Under the pieces are notes generated by a model. That model was given only the letters and a program-made list of their open reading frames with translations, did not search any database and was not told where the DNA came from. This document shows positions 1 to 6,698 of a stretch of 12,867 bases of DNA, one piece after another; the first letter of the stretch is position 1; each line of letters opens with the position of its first letter. Origin of the DNA: Pseudomonadota bacterium (lineage in GTDB: Bacteria; Desulfobacterota; Anaeroferrophillalia; Anaeroferrophillales; Tharpellaceae); the NCBI GenBank assembly GCA_015486505.1, contig WFRP01000225.1:1-12867 (forward strand), in the 5' to 3' direction. The position numbers were made by a program, and so were the translations under genes.

Positions 1-1
1 C

Positions 2-841
2 CTTTCAACCCTGCACCCGGGCGAACTTGTCTGGAACGCTTTCAACTGGGATATTCCGGCCGGTCTCAGCGGCAGCTACACCTACTGGGCCCGCGTGTAC
101 CAGCACGACGGCACGCCCATTTCCGACTGGAGCAGCGCCCAGAATTTTGAGATAAGTTGCGGCGGCCAAAGCTGCACCTTTGACGAGCAGTTTACCTCAA
201 CCCCTTCCGGCTGGGCCGCCTACGGTGGACAATGGGAACTGTTTGCCAATGACTACTGGTTCACTTTCGGTGATCCCGGCAAATCGATCGCATATCTGTA
301 TGAGCAAACCGGGCAGGATTTTACTTATGAGGTAAAATTCTGGCACGGCGGCAGCGACATCTCTGCCGACGATAACCCTTTCAGAATCCTCTTTCGCGCC
401 AGCGGCAGCCAGGAAAGTAACGGCCATTTCCCCGACGAATACGCGTTTAACTGTACCCGTGAAGGAGAGTTTGCCGTCTGGAAACGTATTGACGGGAATG
501 TATCCCCGTTAAAAGCCTGGACGACCTCCAGCTACATCAACAAAGGCTCGGCCTGGAATACACTGAAGGTTACGGTTCAGGGAAGTTCAATTAAATGCTA
601 CATTAACGGCCACCTGGTCTGGTCCGGGAGCGACAGTTCTCTGACCTCCGGCAAATCCGGCTTCGGCTGCTACCTCAGCGATGAGGCTCAGGCCAGCGGG
701 GTCTGGGTTGATTACGCAGTGCAAACCGCGCCGAGCAATGCCAGTACTGATAATGACAATATCTTAGAAGAGCAACTGAGATTCAATCGCCGCAGCGCCG
801 AAAACGGTAACCGGGATCTGGATAACTGTACGAAAAATTAA
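2..841 (+). CDS. C-terminal part of a secreted LamG-like (concanavalin-fold) protein, 5' truncated by the window edge
   Basis: The frame is open from base 2 to a TAA at 839-841 (279 residues), so the gene enters from outside and the GTG at 95 is only an internal Val. Residues about 1-50 look like the last strands of an Fn3/Ig-like domain (YTYWARVYQHDG, then SDWSSAQNFEI), followed by a Cys-containing linker (CGGQSC). Residues about 57-245 read as one beta-sandwich of the LamG/DUF1080 type: FDEQF near the start, an FRILFRASG strand, then a WNTLKVTVQGSSIKCYING strand and LVWSGSDSS near the end. Such modules bind or act on carbohydrate in extracellular proteins. The last 30 residues are polar and low in structure, with no sorting signal or membrane anchor visible. 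No catalytic residues can be assigned. A hairpin terminator follows, so transcription probably ends here. The domain assignment rests on pattern recognition; the coding call is firm. Confidence 0.8.
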   Translation, partial: LSTLHPGELVWNAFNWDIPAGLSGSYTYWARVYQHDGTPISDWSSAQNFEISCGGQSCTFDEQFTSTPSGWAAYGGQWELFANDYWFTFGDPGKSIAYLYEQTGQDFTYEVKFWHGGSDISADDNPFRILFRASGSQESNGHFPDEYAFNCTREGEFAVWKRIDGNVSPLKAWTTSSYINKGSAWNTLKVTVQGSSIKCYINGHLVWSGSDSSLTSGKSGFGCYLSDEAQASGVWVDYAVQTAPSNASTDNDNILEEQLRFNRRSAENGNRDLDNCTKN

Positions 842-848
842 CCCTGAC

Positions 849-869
849 GCGGGAACAAATCCCGCAACC
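849..869. repeat. Copy A of a small dispersed repeat, GCGG-N9-CCGCAACC
   Basis: Eight bases after the stop codon of the LamG-like gene lies an inverted repeat, GCGGGA (849-854), loop ACAAA, TCCCGC (860-865), followed by AACC. The same layout, with exactly nine bases between GCGG and CCGCAACC, recurs at 11079-11099 and 11328-11348. It may act as a weak hairpin in the 3' untranslated region. Whether it is a genome-wide repeat cannot be judged from this window. Confidence 0.5.
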
Positions 870-885
870 GGTTAAAACCTTAAGA

Positions 886-920
886 CCGCCCCGCAGCCCG
901 GAAAGCCCGCTGCGGGGCGG
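886..920 (+). terminator. GC-rich hairpin, probable bidirectional terminator between the LamG-like gene and wecE
   Basis: CCGCCCCGCAGC at 886-897 pairs perfectly with GCTGCGGGGCGG at 909-920, with an 11-base loop. An extra A-T pair (885/921) extends the stem. It sits between two convergent genes, 45 bp after the stop of the left gene and 25 bp after the stop of wecE. There is no clean T tract on the plus strand. On the minus strand the hairpin is followed by a moderately T-rich stretch (CTTAAGGTTTTAACC), so it may serve wecE better than the left gene. Confidence 0.7.
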
Positions 921-944
921 TTCACGTCCAGACCCCGGTTAAAA

Positions 945-2111
945 TCAGAAAAAATCCGCAACCGCGGCGATAACCCGTTCCTGATCGGCCTCAGTCAGCT
1001 CAAAATAACAGGGCAGACGTAAAACCCGGGAACTCAAAGCTTCAGTGTGCGGCAGAGAGCCGGGTTCGGATTGAGCGGCGCCGGCCCCGTGGCGTTGCCC
1101 CATTCGCGAAAGATGGAGCGGAACATAATGAAAAACCGCATGAATCCCGGCGGCTTTCAGATGAGCCAGGAGCCGGTCGCGCTCGGCGCCGGTGTTAACC
1201 AGAAGATAGAACATATGGGCGTTATGTTGACAATCAGCGGGAATCACCGGCAGGGAGACGAGCCCCCGCTCCGCCAGCGGGGCAAACGCCGCCAGATAGC
1301 GATTAAAAATTTTCATCCGGGTTCGGGTTATTCTCTCTGCCGCTTCCAGCTGGGCAAAAAGAAAGGCCGCCACCAACTCTGACGGCAGATAGGATGAACC
1401 CAGGTCAACCCAGCTGTACTTATCAACCTCACCGCGAAAAAACTTGTTGCGGTCAGTGCCCTTTTCCCGGATAATCTCGGCCCGCTCAATCAGCTCGGGA
1501 TCGTTGATAACCAGGGCCCCGCCTTCACCGCTGATAAAGTTCTTGGTTTCATGAAAACTGTAGGCGGCCAGATCCCCTAAAGAGCCGAGAAAACTATCTT
1601 TGTAAGTCGCGTTAACCGCCTGCGCGGCATCCTCGATCACCCTGATCCTGAAATAATCCGCAATCTCCCTGATTTCCGCCATCGCGCAGGCCACGCCGGC
1701 ATAATGAACCGGAACCACCGCTTTGACCGCCCCCCGGGGCGCCGCCCGGATAACCTCTTCCAGCTGCCGCTCATCGAGATTCAACGTATCGGGCCGAATA
1801 TCGATAAACCGGATCCGGGCCCCGCGCAGGACAAAAGCGTTAGCCGTCGAAACAAAGGTATAGGCCGGCATAACCACTTCATCCCCCGGCCCGATATTGC
1901 AGAGCAGAGCCGCCATTTCGAGCGCGGCTGTGCAGGAGTGGGTCAAAAGCACCTTACGCAGACGAAAGTTCTCCTCCAGCCATTTCTGGCAGCGCCGGGT
2001 AAACGGGCCGTCGCCGGAGAGATGGCCACCAGCCACAGCCTGGGAAATGTAATAGAGTTCCCGACCGACAATAAACGGCCGGTTGAAAGGGATCTTTTTC
2101 TTAAAGTTCAA
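945..2111 (-). CDS. wecE: dTDP-4-amino-4,6-dideoxygalactose transaminase (WecE/RffA type)
   Basis: A 388-residue PLP-dependent sugar aminotransferase of the DegT/DnrJ/EryC1/StrS family. WecE converts dTDP-4-keto-6-deoxy-glucose to dTDP-4-amino-4,6-dideoxy-galactose using glutamate. The sequence follows the E. coli enzyme almost throughout: IPFNRP at the N-terminus, GDGPFTRRCQKWLE (33-46), GDEVVMPAYTFVSTANAFVL (76-95), VPVHYAGVAC (133-142), EDAAQ (160-164), SFHETKN with the PLP-binding Lys190, EIIREKGT and DKYSW, with a matching C-terminus. The start is a TTG at 2109-2111 with AGGTGG six bases upstream, and it aligns with the start of the E. coli protein. The usual partners (dTDP-glucose synthase and dehydratase, the N-acetyltransferase WecD, the Fuc4NAc transferase WecF) are not in this window, so the substrate must come from genes elsewhere. 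It faces the LamG-like gene across a hairpin and is divergent from the methyltransferase at 2421. Confidence 0.94.
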   Translation of the reverse strand: MNFKKKIPFNRPFIVGRELYYISQAVAGGHLSGDGPFTRRCQKWLEENFRLRKVLLTHSCTAALEMAALLCNIGPGDEVVMPAYTFVSTANAFVLRGARIRFIDIRPDTLNLDERQLEEVIRAAPRGAVKAVVPVHYAGVACAMAEIREIADYFRIRVIEDAAQAVNATYKDSFLGSLGDLAAYSFHETKNFISGEGGALVINDPELIERAEIIREKGTDRNKFFRGEVDKYSWVDLGSSYLPSELVAAFLFAQLEAAERITRTRMKIFNRYLAAFAPLAERGLVSLPVIPADCQHNAHMFYLLVNTGAERDRLLAHLKAAGIHAVFHYVPLHLSRMGQRHGAGAAQSEPGSLPHTEALSSRVLRLPCYFELTEADQERVIAAVADFF

Positions 2112-2141
2112 CTGATTCCACCTGTTTTCAATTTCTTTTGC

Positions 2142-2174
2142 TTGACACTCATTCCCGTAGGCTATAGCATAGCC
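2142..2174 (+). promoter_or_regulatory. Candidate sigma70 promoter with an overlapping palindrome
   Basis: TTGACA (2142-2147) is a perfect -35 box. Seventeen bases later TAGCAT (2165-2170) matches four of six positions of the -10 consensus. A perfect inverted repeat, GGCTAT-agc-ATAGCC (2160-2174), covers the -10 region and could be an operator. It points toward the methyltransferase start at 2421, about 250 bp downstream, with a MITE-like element lying between. Promoter activity is an inference from consensus match only. Confidence 0.45.
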
Positions 2175-2218
2175 GGGCGAAAGAAGTCGAATGTTGGCGA
2201 TTAATTATAAATCACAGG

Positions 2219-2391
2219 GTAACTATTTAGCCGAATCCGGGGTCGGGCGCGGTTTTTCTCCGCTAGGCGTTAAGATTTCTGTTTTTTCCTTACGCTCGCT
2301 GGGAAAAACAACGAAATCGTTTCCGCAACCGCTCCGCCCCCCCCCGCCCCCTCCAGAAGGCGGGGGGGGTAAAATTTGGCTGAATAGTTAC
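2219..2391. mobile_element. MITE-like element, 173 bp, with GTAA-type terminal inverted repeats
   Basis: GTAACTATTTAGCCGAAT (2219-2236) is repeated in inverse orientation at 2374-2391 (reads GTAACTATTCAGCCAAAT on the minus strand), 16 of 18 identical. Near-identical octamers flank it: AATCACAG (2210-2217) and AATTACAG (2392-2399), 7 of 8 identical, with one extra G at 2218. GTAA ends with an 8-bp target duplication are the signature of IS66-family elements, so this may be a non-autonomous relative; that link is inference. Inside are two hairpins: an imperfect GATTTC...GTTTTTTCC stem (2274-2318) and a perfect 11-bp C/G stem (2338-2369). There is no transposase gene; the only ORF across it (2191-2424) is low complexity and not credible. 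Confidence 0.65.
2338..2369. repeat. Perfect 11-bp C8GCC/GGCG8 hairpin inside the MITE-like element
   Basis: CCCCCCCCGCC (2338-2348) pairs with GGCGGGGGGGG (2359-2369) around a 10-base loop. The C run is nine bases long (2337-2345) and the G run eight (2362-2369), both prone to slippage. It could terminate or pause transcription running from the promoter at 2142-2170 toward the methyltransferase, but TAAAATTT rather than a T tract follows. Confidence 0.6.
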
Positions 2392-2420
2392 AATTACAGA
2401 ATAAACGGGTGCAGGAAAAA

Positions 2421-3164
2421 ATGAAAAGCTACAGTTTTCAGGAAAAATTGGCAATCCTTAAACAATCATACAAAATGCTCGGCTTCTGGATGACTCTACG
2501 CTATACAATTATCCATCTGCTCGGCTATATGCCCAATAAAGATCATCGTTTCGACCGGCAGTACGGTACCGACACCTCCGGCATCGTCTACATCAACGAA
2601 CTCGCACTTCGGCAAAAAGACAACCGCAATCATGCTATTTTCTATCTTTCCGCCCCGGCCTCAGTTACCCGGTTTATGCTTAATTCGCTGCCGATTGACT
2701 ATCACAAGTTCAATTTTGTCGATTTTGGTTCCGGAAAAGGCCGGGTGCTGCTGCTGGCGGCGGAATTTTCTTTCGCCAAAATCAGCGGGGTCGAACTGTC
2801 AACTCCTCTGCACGAATGCGCCCGGGGAAATTTGCGCCGCTATCGTAACCCGAACCAACGCTGCCAGGCAATCGAACTGCTGAATATGGACGCCACCCGG
2901 TTCATTCCGCCGCCGGAAAACACAGTTTTCCACTTTTACCACCCGTTTCTACCCGACGTCCTCAAACCGGTATTATTAAATATCGGAGACTCTCTTGAAA
3001 AAAAGCCGCGAACCCTGTACATTCTTTATCTCTATCACATCGATTATGTCGAATCGGTCTTTGCCGAGATGCCGTTCCTGCGCAAGGTCAAAGAAGTCAA
3101 ATGTGTTAATCAGCAATACAACTGGGCGCTCTACGCGGGCAGATACAACCCGGAAGCAGTTTAA
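2421..3164 (+). CDS. Class I SAM-dependent methyltransferase, substrate unknown
   Basis: A 247-residue Rossmann-fold methyltransferase. Motif I is FVDFGSGKGRVLLLAAE (99-115), the acidic residue that contacts SAM ribose is in GVEL (123-126), and FHFYHPF (170-176) stands where this family usually has a Y/F-N-P-F motif IV. The N-terminal 60 residues are helical and basic, with no signal peptide. I start it at ATG 2421, which has AGGA five bases upstream, rather than at the in-frame GTG 2409. It stands alone on the plus strand between wecE and the CapK-like gene. Its TAA (3162-3164) overlaps the stop of the convergent neighbour in a shared TTAA. It probably methylates a sugar or lipid-linked intermediate, given the locus, but nothing in the sequence fixes the acceptor. 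A MITE-like element separates it from the best upstream promoter. Confidence 0.85.
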   Translation: MKSYSFQEKLAILKQSYKMLGFWMTLRYTIIHLLGYMPNKDHRFDRQYGTDTSGIVYINELALRQKDNRNHAIFYLSAPASVTRFMLNSLPIDYHKFNFVDFGSGKGRVLLLAAEFSFAKISGVELSTPLHECARGNLRRYRNPNQRCQAIELLNMDATRFIPPPENTVFHFYHPFLPDVLKPVLLNIGDSLEKKPRTLYILYLYHIDYVESVFAEMPFLRKVKEVKCVNQQYNWALYAGRYNPEAV

Positions 3165-4504
3165 CTTTTCGGCCCCGGTGCGGCTGAATCGTACAGACTT
3201 CTGCCGATTCGGGAAAAAATAAAAGGAACCTTGCCGGCGACCCCGGCCCGCTGTTCCAGTTTTTCCACAATCTTAAAATCGATCTTCAGCGAGTTGCCGA
3301 CCAGACAGCGCAGTTTCTCTTCGACCCTAACCAGGGACTCCTTCTGAAAATCAGGGCCGGGAACAATATTTACATAGATATGATCCTCGGCATCCTGAAC
3401 ATACTGAGCCATCATAATCCCGACTCCGGCATTAAGCGGGGTCTCGATAAGATTATAGCGGCCGCCCTCCGGGGTTGTAATATAGTCTTCCTTTCGCCCC
3501 TCAATCGACTCGACCAGACGAAAATGGCGCCCGCACCCGCAAACTTCGGAAACCGGAGCCAAATTGATAAAATCGTTGCAGCGGTAACGAATTAACGGCA
3601 TGGCATAATTATAGAAGCCTGTGGCTAAAAGTTCCGCCCGCCCCCCGCTGACCGGGTTGCCGGCCGGGTCGATAAATTCGTGCCAGGCATAATCCTCGAT
3701 AACGTGGTAGCGGTGATGCTCGCATTCGGTTATCATCGCGGTATTTTCAGTCATCCCGTAATAATCAAAGATTTCCGCCCGGTAACAGCTTTGCAGACGC
3801 CGGCGCAGGGTACGCGATAAGGACTCACCGGTTGTAATGATAATTTCCGGCCGGTGCATCGCCAAACCGGCCTGAGAGCCATACTGATAAAGCATTAAAA
3901 GATAAAAAGGATAGCCTCTGAAAACGGTCGGTTTAAGCCGATTAATTTCAGACCACAAACTCTGAGCCGCGGCCGGATCGATACTATTTGAATCCACCGT
4001 TAATATACGCCGCCCGCAGCTGTAATGAAAGGCGAACTGTTTCAGGTGATCCTTGATTGACAGAAGCTTCATCCCCGGACGAAAACCGGCCCAGCCGTAA
4101 CTGCGCAAAGCCGCAACCATATCATTGACTTTAGCTCCGGAATCCAGCATATAACGCAGCGGCGTACCGGTTGAGCCGCTGGTCTGAAACCAGTCCGGCC
4201 GGTAAACGGCCGCATTATCAGCAACAAATTCGGGGAGACGGGTTCTCAGGGTCTCTTTGTCCAGGGGCGGGATTTTCCCCATATCGGCCCGGCCGCGAAA
4301 GTTTTCCGGCCGCAGACCGCAACGCGCAAAAAGTGCGCGATAATAAGGAACTTCAGCGGCCGCGTGGGTAATCAGCTGACGCAGCATCAGATCCTGAAAA
4401 CGGCCCAGCCGGGCCGCGTCCCAGAATTGACTGCGATAGAGAAAAGCGGCCTGCCGCAACAGTTTCGGCGCCGACAGGACCCAGGATTTAAGCGACGAAG
4501 CCAA
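3161..4504 (-). CDS. PaaK/CapK-like adenylate-forming enzyme
   Basis: A 447-residue member of the phenylacetate-CoA ligase branch of the adenylate-forming superfamily, the branch often called CapK when found in capsule loci. Visible motifs are the phosphate loop TSGSTGTP (108-115), the A5 motif YYGMTE (248-253), the A7-like RYRCND (306-311, where the usual Gly before Asp is Asn), a Cys pair CGCG (322-325) and IEGRKED (335-341). Length is normal for the family. It would activate a carboxylate as acyl-AMP and perhaps transfer it to CoA or a sugar; the substrate is unknown and phenylacetate is unlikely here. The start is TTG (4502-4504) with AAGGA six bases upstream. It is divergent from the CapA-like gene across a 54-bp AT-rich gap and convergent, with overlapping stops, to the methyltransferase. 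The family call is strong; the reaction is inference. Confidence 0.87.
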   Translation of the reverse strand: MASSLKSWVLSAPKLLRQAAFLYRSQFWDAARLGRFQDLMLRQLITHAAAEVPYYRALFARCGLRPENFRGRADMGKIPPLDKETLRTRLPEFVADNAAVYRPDWFQTSGSTGTPLRYMLDSGAKVNDMVAALRSYGWAGFRPGMKLLSIKDHLKQFAFHYSCGRRILTVDSNSIDPAAAQSLWSEINRLKPTVFRGYPFYLLMLYQYGSQAGLAMHRPEIIITTGESLSRTLRRRLQSCYRAEIFDYYGMTENTAMITECEHHRYHVIEDYAWHEFIDPAGNPVSGGRAELLATGFYNYAMPLIRYRCNDFINLAPVSEVCGCGRHFRLVESIEGRKEDYITTPEGGRYNLIETPLNAGVGIMMAQYVQDAEDHIYVNIVPGPDFQKESLVRVEEKLRCLVGNSLKIDFKIVEKLEQRAGVAGKVPFIFSRIGRSLYDSAAPGPKS

Positions 4505-4558
4505 ACTCGTTCCTTAATTTTATAATAAGTTGTAATTTAACCACAGAGTCTCAAACTC
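4505..4558. promoter_or_regulatory. AT-rich divergent intergenic region between the CapK-like and CapA-like genes
   Basis: This 54-bp gap must carry the start signals for two divergent genes unless they are read through from further away. It contains TATAAT (4521-4526, plus strand), and the minus strand also reads TATAAA there, but neither has a recognisable -35 box at 16-18 bp. The AAGGA site for the minus gene lies within it. Confidence 0.3.
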
Positions 4559-5683
4559 ATGCCTGACACCATCACCATCAATTTCGCCGGAGATCTCTGC
4601 CTGCAGGGCTGCCGGGCCGCAAATTATGCCGTTGCCGGCCCCATCCGCAAACTTCTGCAAGGTTCCGATCTGAACATCGTCAATCTCGAAATGCCTCTAA
4701 CCCGGGCGGTCGCGGCGACGCCGAACCAACCCTGCAACCTGAAATGCGAACCGCGAATGAATCCGGTTCTCGAACTCTTCCACGGTTTCTCTCTGGCGAA
4801 CAACCACATCATGGACTACGGTTTGGCCGGGTTAAAAGAGACCTGCGCTTTCCTCGATAAAAACCAAAAATTCCGCTATGGGGCCGGAAGCTGTCTGGAG
4901 CAGTCACTCCAACCTCTCCGGCTTGAGCTTAATGGAATAAAGGTGGCCCTGATCGGAGCCACCCGCTGGTATAATGCCGGGCCCCACCGGGCGGGAACTG
5001 CCCCTATGCGGATACATACCCTGAGCAAAATCATCAAAAAACTCAAGCAGGAGTGCTATTTTGTCATTATCACACCGCACTGGAACTATGAAAATGTCGA
5101 TTACCCGGCACCGGCTGAGAGAAAACGCGGACACCAACTGATTGATGCCGGTGCCGACCTGGTGGTCGGCAGCCATCCGCACCAGATCCAGGGCTATGAA
5201 ATCTACCACGGCAAATATATTTTCCACTCCCTCGGTAATTTTATTTTCCCGCTCTTCGATCTGAGCCGCAAAGCCTGGGCCCAAACTTTTATTCTCTCCG
5301 TAAAGGTTAACCGAAAACATCAGTACAGTATTGATCAACTGCCGGTACAGTCAACCCCGACCCGCATCCAGGCTCTGTCCGGAACGGCCCGGGACGATTT
5401 TAACCGAAGGCTTGGCCGCCTTAATGAGGGGCTGAATAACCGAAGACGTTATCGCCGGCTTTTCTATCAGGACGCGGAAAAAATTATCGCAAAAACCACG
5501 GGCGCCCTGCAACGCAGCCAAAGCGGCCCGCAAAAAACCGGCTCCGGCTATGGTGCGCTTCTGAAACGCCTGCACCGGATTCAGCTTCAGGATATCCTGA
5601 TAAAACTTTATGCCTTAAAAAACAGCATCAGACGAGACTTCAGGAACAGGCTTAAAAGAAATCCCGGGCCCCGCGAATCCTGA
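4559..5683 (+). CDS. CapA family protein (PGA_cap, calcineurin-like metallophosphatase fold)
   Basis: A 374-residue protein with the full CapA motif series: NFAGDLCL (8-15), the metal-binding Asp region GD (11-12), NLE (42-44), SLANNH (78-83), TPHW (172-175), VGSHPHQIQG (203-212) and SLGNFIF (224-230). CapA of Bacillus is needed for poly-gamma-glutamate capsule export or anchoring, and relatives are common in polysaccharide loci. They carry a two-metal phosphoesterase-like fold and are mostly uncharacterised. The protein starts almost directly at the catalytic core, with no signal peptide or membrane segment, so a cytoplasmic role is more likely than the cell-surface role of CapA itself. The C-terminal 110 residues are basic and helical. 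The Shine-Dalgarno site before ATG 4559 is weak. Its 3' end overlaps the convergent sulfotransferase gene by 32 bp (5652-5683). Confidence 0.88.
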   Translation: MPDTITINFAGDLCLQGCRAANYAVAGPIRKLLQGSDLNIVNLEMPLTRAVAATPNQPCNLKCEPRMNPVLELFHGFSLANNHIMDYGLAGLKETCAFLDKNQKFRYGAGSCLEQSLQPLRLELNGIKVALIGATRWYNAGPHRAGTAPMRIHTLSKIIKKLKQECYFVIITPHWNYENVDYPAPAERKRGHQLIDAGADLVVGSHPHQIQGYEIYHGKYIFHSLGNFIFPLFDLSRKAWAQTFILSVKVNRKHQYSIDQLPVQSTPTRIQALSGTARDDFNRRLGRLNEGLNNRRRYRRLFYQDAEKIIAKTTGALQRSQSGPQKTGSGYGALLKRLHRIQLQDILIKLYALKNSIRRDFRNRLKRNPGPRES

Positions 5684-6698
5684 GCACCAGATTATTGACC
5701 CACGGCACCAGAAATCTGAGCCAGCGCGGCAGGTACATGGCCGCTACCTCAGCTACGGTGTAAGCCGCCGCCGGTACCAGGTTCAAATAAAGACCCACTA
5801 TGGACATTGGAGACAAACGCTTCACCGGCTCCGCCGGATATCCCAATTTTGACGCCAAAGACCGGCATAAAAGCCCAATCTGCGCCCGCTCTTCAACCTG
5901 AAGCTCAAGCCGGTGGCGGCCGAGTGACGCGGCGTTTACCGGCCGCAGGCCTTTCAGGGCCTGAAGGCGACCGCTATGCTGCTGATAACGTTCCCGGTTC
6001 TCGTGAAAATTCAGCATCTCCCGAATAAACGGCACCCCTAAAAAATTGCAGATCCGCCGCAGCTCAGCTTCCGGCTTCAGCACCAGATCCTCATAGCGAA
6101 CCTGCAGGCCGCGCCCCGGATAATCCTGTAGAAATTTCACCACCTGACGATTATACCAACGCCAGCGCCAGGCATAAAAAGCCACCGAATGCGAAGGCTC
6201 ATACGGAACATTTTTGTAAGAGAGAACATTATCACGATAATCCCGGGTCAAAATGATGAACCGCGCCGCCGGAAAAAAACGAGCTAAAGGCTTTAAAAAA
6301 AGAGCATAGACCGGAAATTTGGATCCTGCAGTCAGCAGGGATTCAGAATCCTGCTGACTGCAGGAGTGAAGAATGACCAGACGACAAAGAGCCGCGTAAT
6401 CGAAATCAAGTTCGGGATTCAGAAGATCACGTCTCAGAGCTTCGGCACACACACCCCAACTGTTGTTTCGGTTAAAGATCCGGCGATCACTCTCAAGGTC
6501 GGCCAGAAATTGACGCCGCGCCGCCAGATCCAGGGTTTTATAACAATATTTGCGCGCCCAGGCCAGCACGAACCCTGATTCCGGGGCCACCACGATTCCC
6601 GGATGCGAATCGAGCAGGGTTGAAAGCAGAGTGGTTCCGGAACGGCCGCGCCCGGCAATAAAGAAAAATCCGGCATTTTTAATCCTGGTGAAATTCAT
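5652..6698 (-). CDS. Sulfotransferase (PAPS-dependent, Sulfotransfer family)
   Basis: A 348-residue sulfotransferase. The 5'-phosphosulfate-binding loop is GRGRSGTTLLSTLLDSHP (16-33) and the 3'-phosphate-binding motif is RDYRDNVLSY (152-161), both where the family has them. It would transfer sulfate from PAPS to a hydroxyl or amino group of a glycan or lipid-linked sugar. I choose ATG 6696-6698 because GGGGAG lies seven bases upstream; the longer version from 6737 adds 13 residues and more overlap. With this start it overlaps the preceding membrane-protein gene by 20 bp and is the last gene of the minus-strand operon. The C-terminal 50 residues are hydrophobic and aromatic and may bring the enzyme to the membrane. 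A near-perfect 20-bp-stem hairpin lies in its coding sequence at 6324-6365. The acceptor is unknown. Confidence 0.88.
   Translation of the reverse strand: MNFTRIKNAGFFFIAGRGRSGTTLLSTLLDSHPGIVVAPESGFVLAWARKYCYKTLDLAARRQFLADLESDRRIFNRNNSWGVCAEALRRDLLNPELDFDYAALCRLVILHSCSQQDSESLLTAGSKFPVYALFLKPLARFFPAARFIILTRDYRDNVLSYKNVPYEPSHSVAFYAWRWRWYNRQVVKFLQDYPGRGLQVRYEDLVLKPEAELRRICNFLGVPFIREMLNFHENRERYQQHSGRLQALKGLRPVNAASLGRHRLELQVEERAQIGLLCRSLASKLGYPAEPVKRLSPMSIVGLYLNLVPAAAYTVAEVAAMYLPRWLRFLVPWVNNLVLRIRGARDFF
6324..6365. repeat. Long near-perfect inverted repeat inside the sulfotransferase gene
   Basis: The left arm (6324-6344, from TCCTGCAG to GATTC) pairs with the right arm (6346-6365, from GAATCC to CTGCAGGA) over 20 base pairs with a single bulged G and a one-base centre. 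In protein terms it covers roughly residues 112-125 (from HSCSQQDSE to LLTAG), just before the SKFPVY segment. It is much longer than chance hairpins elsewhere in the window. Confidence 0.8.

Noticed and set aside
1704..2204. 166-codon plus-strand ORF opposite wecE
   Set aside because: Antisense shadow of a strongly conserved aminotransferase gene.
2191..2424. Plus-strand ORF across the MITE-like element
   Set aside because: Proline- and glycine-rich translation of the C/G runs and hairpins, no ribosome site, and it spans both inverted repeats.
4904..5338. 144-codon minus-strand ORF opposite the CapA-like gene
   Set aside because: The CapA frame carries all family motifs over this stretch, so the opposite frame is a shadow.
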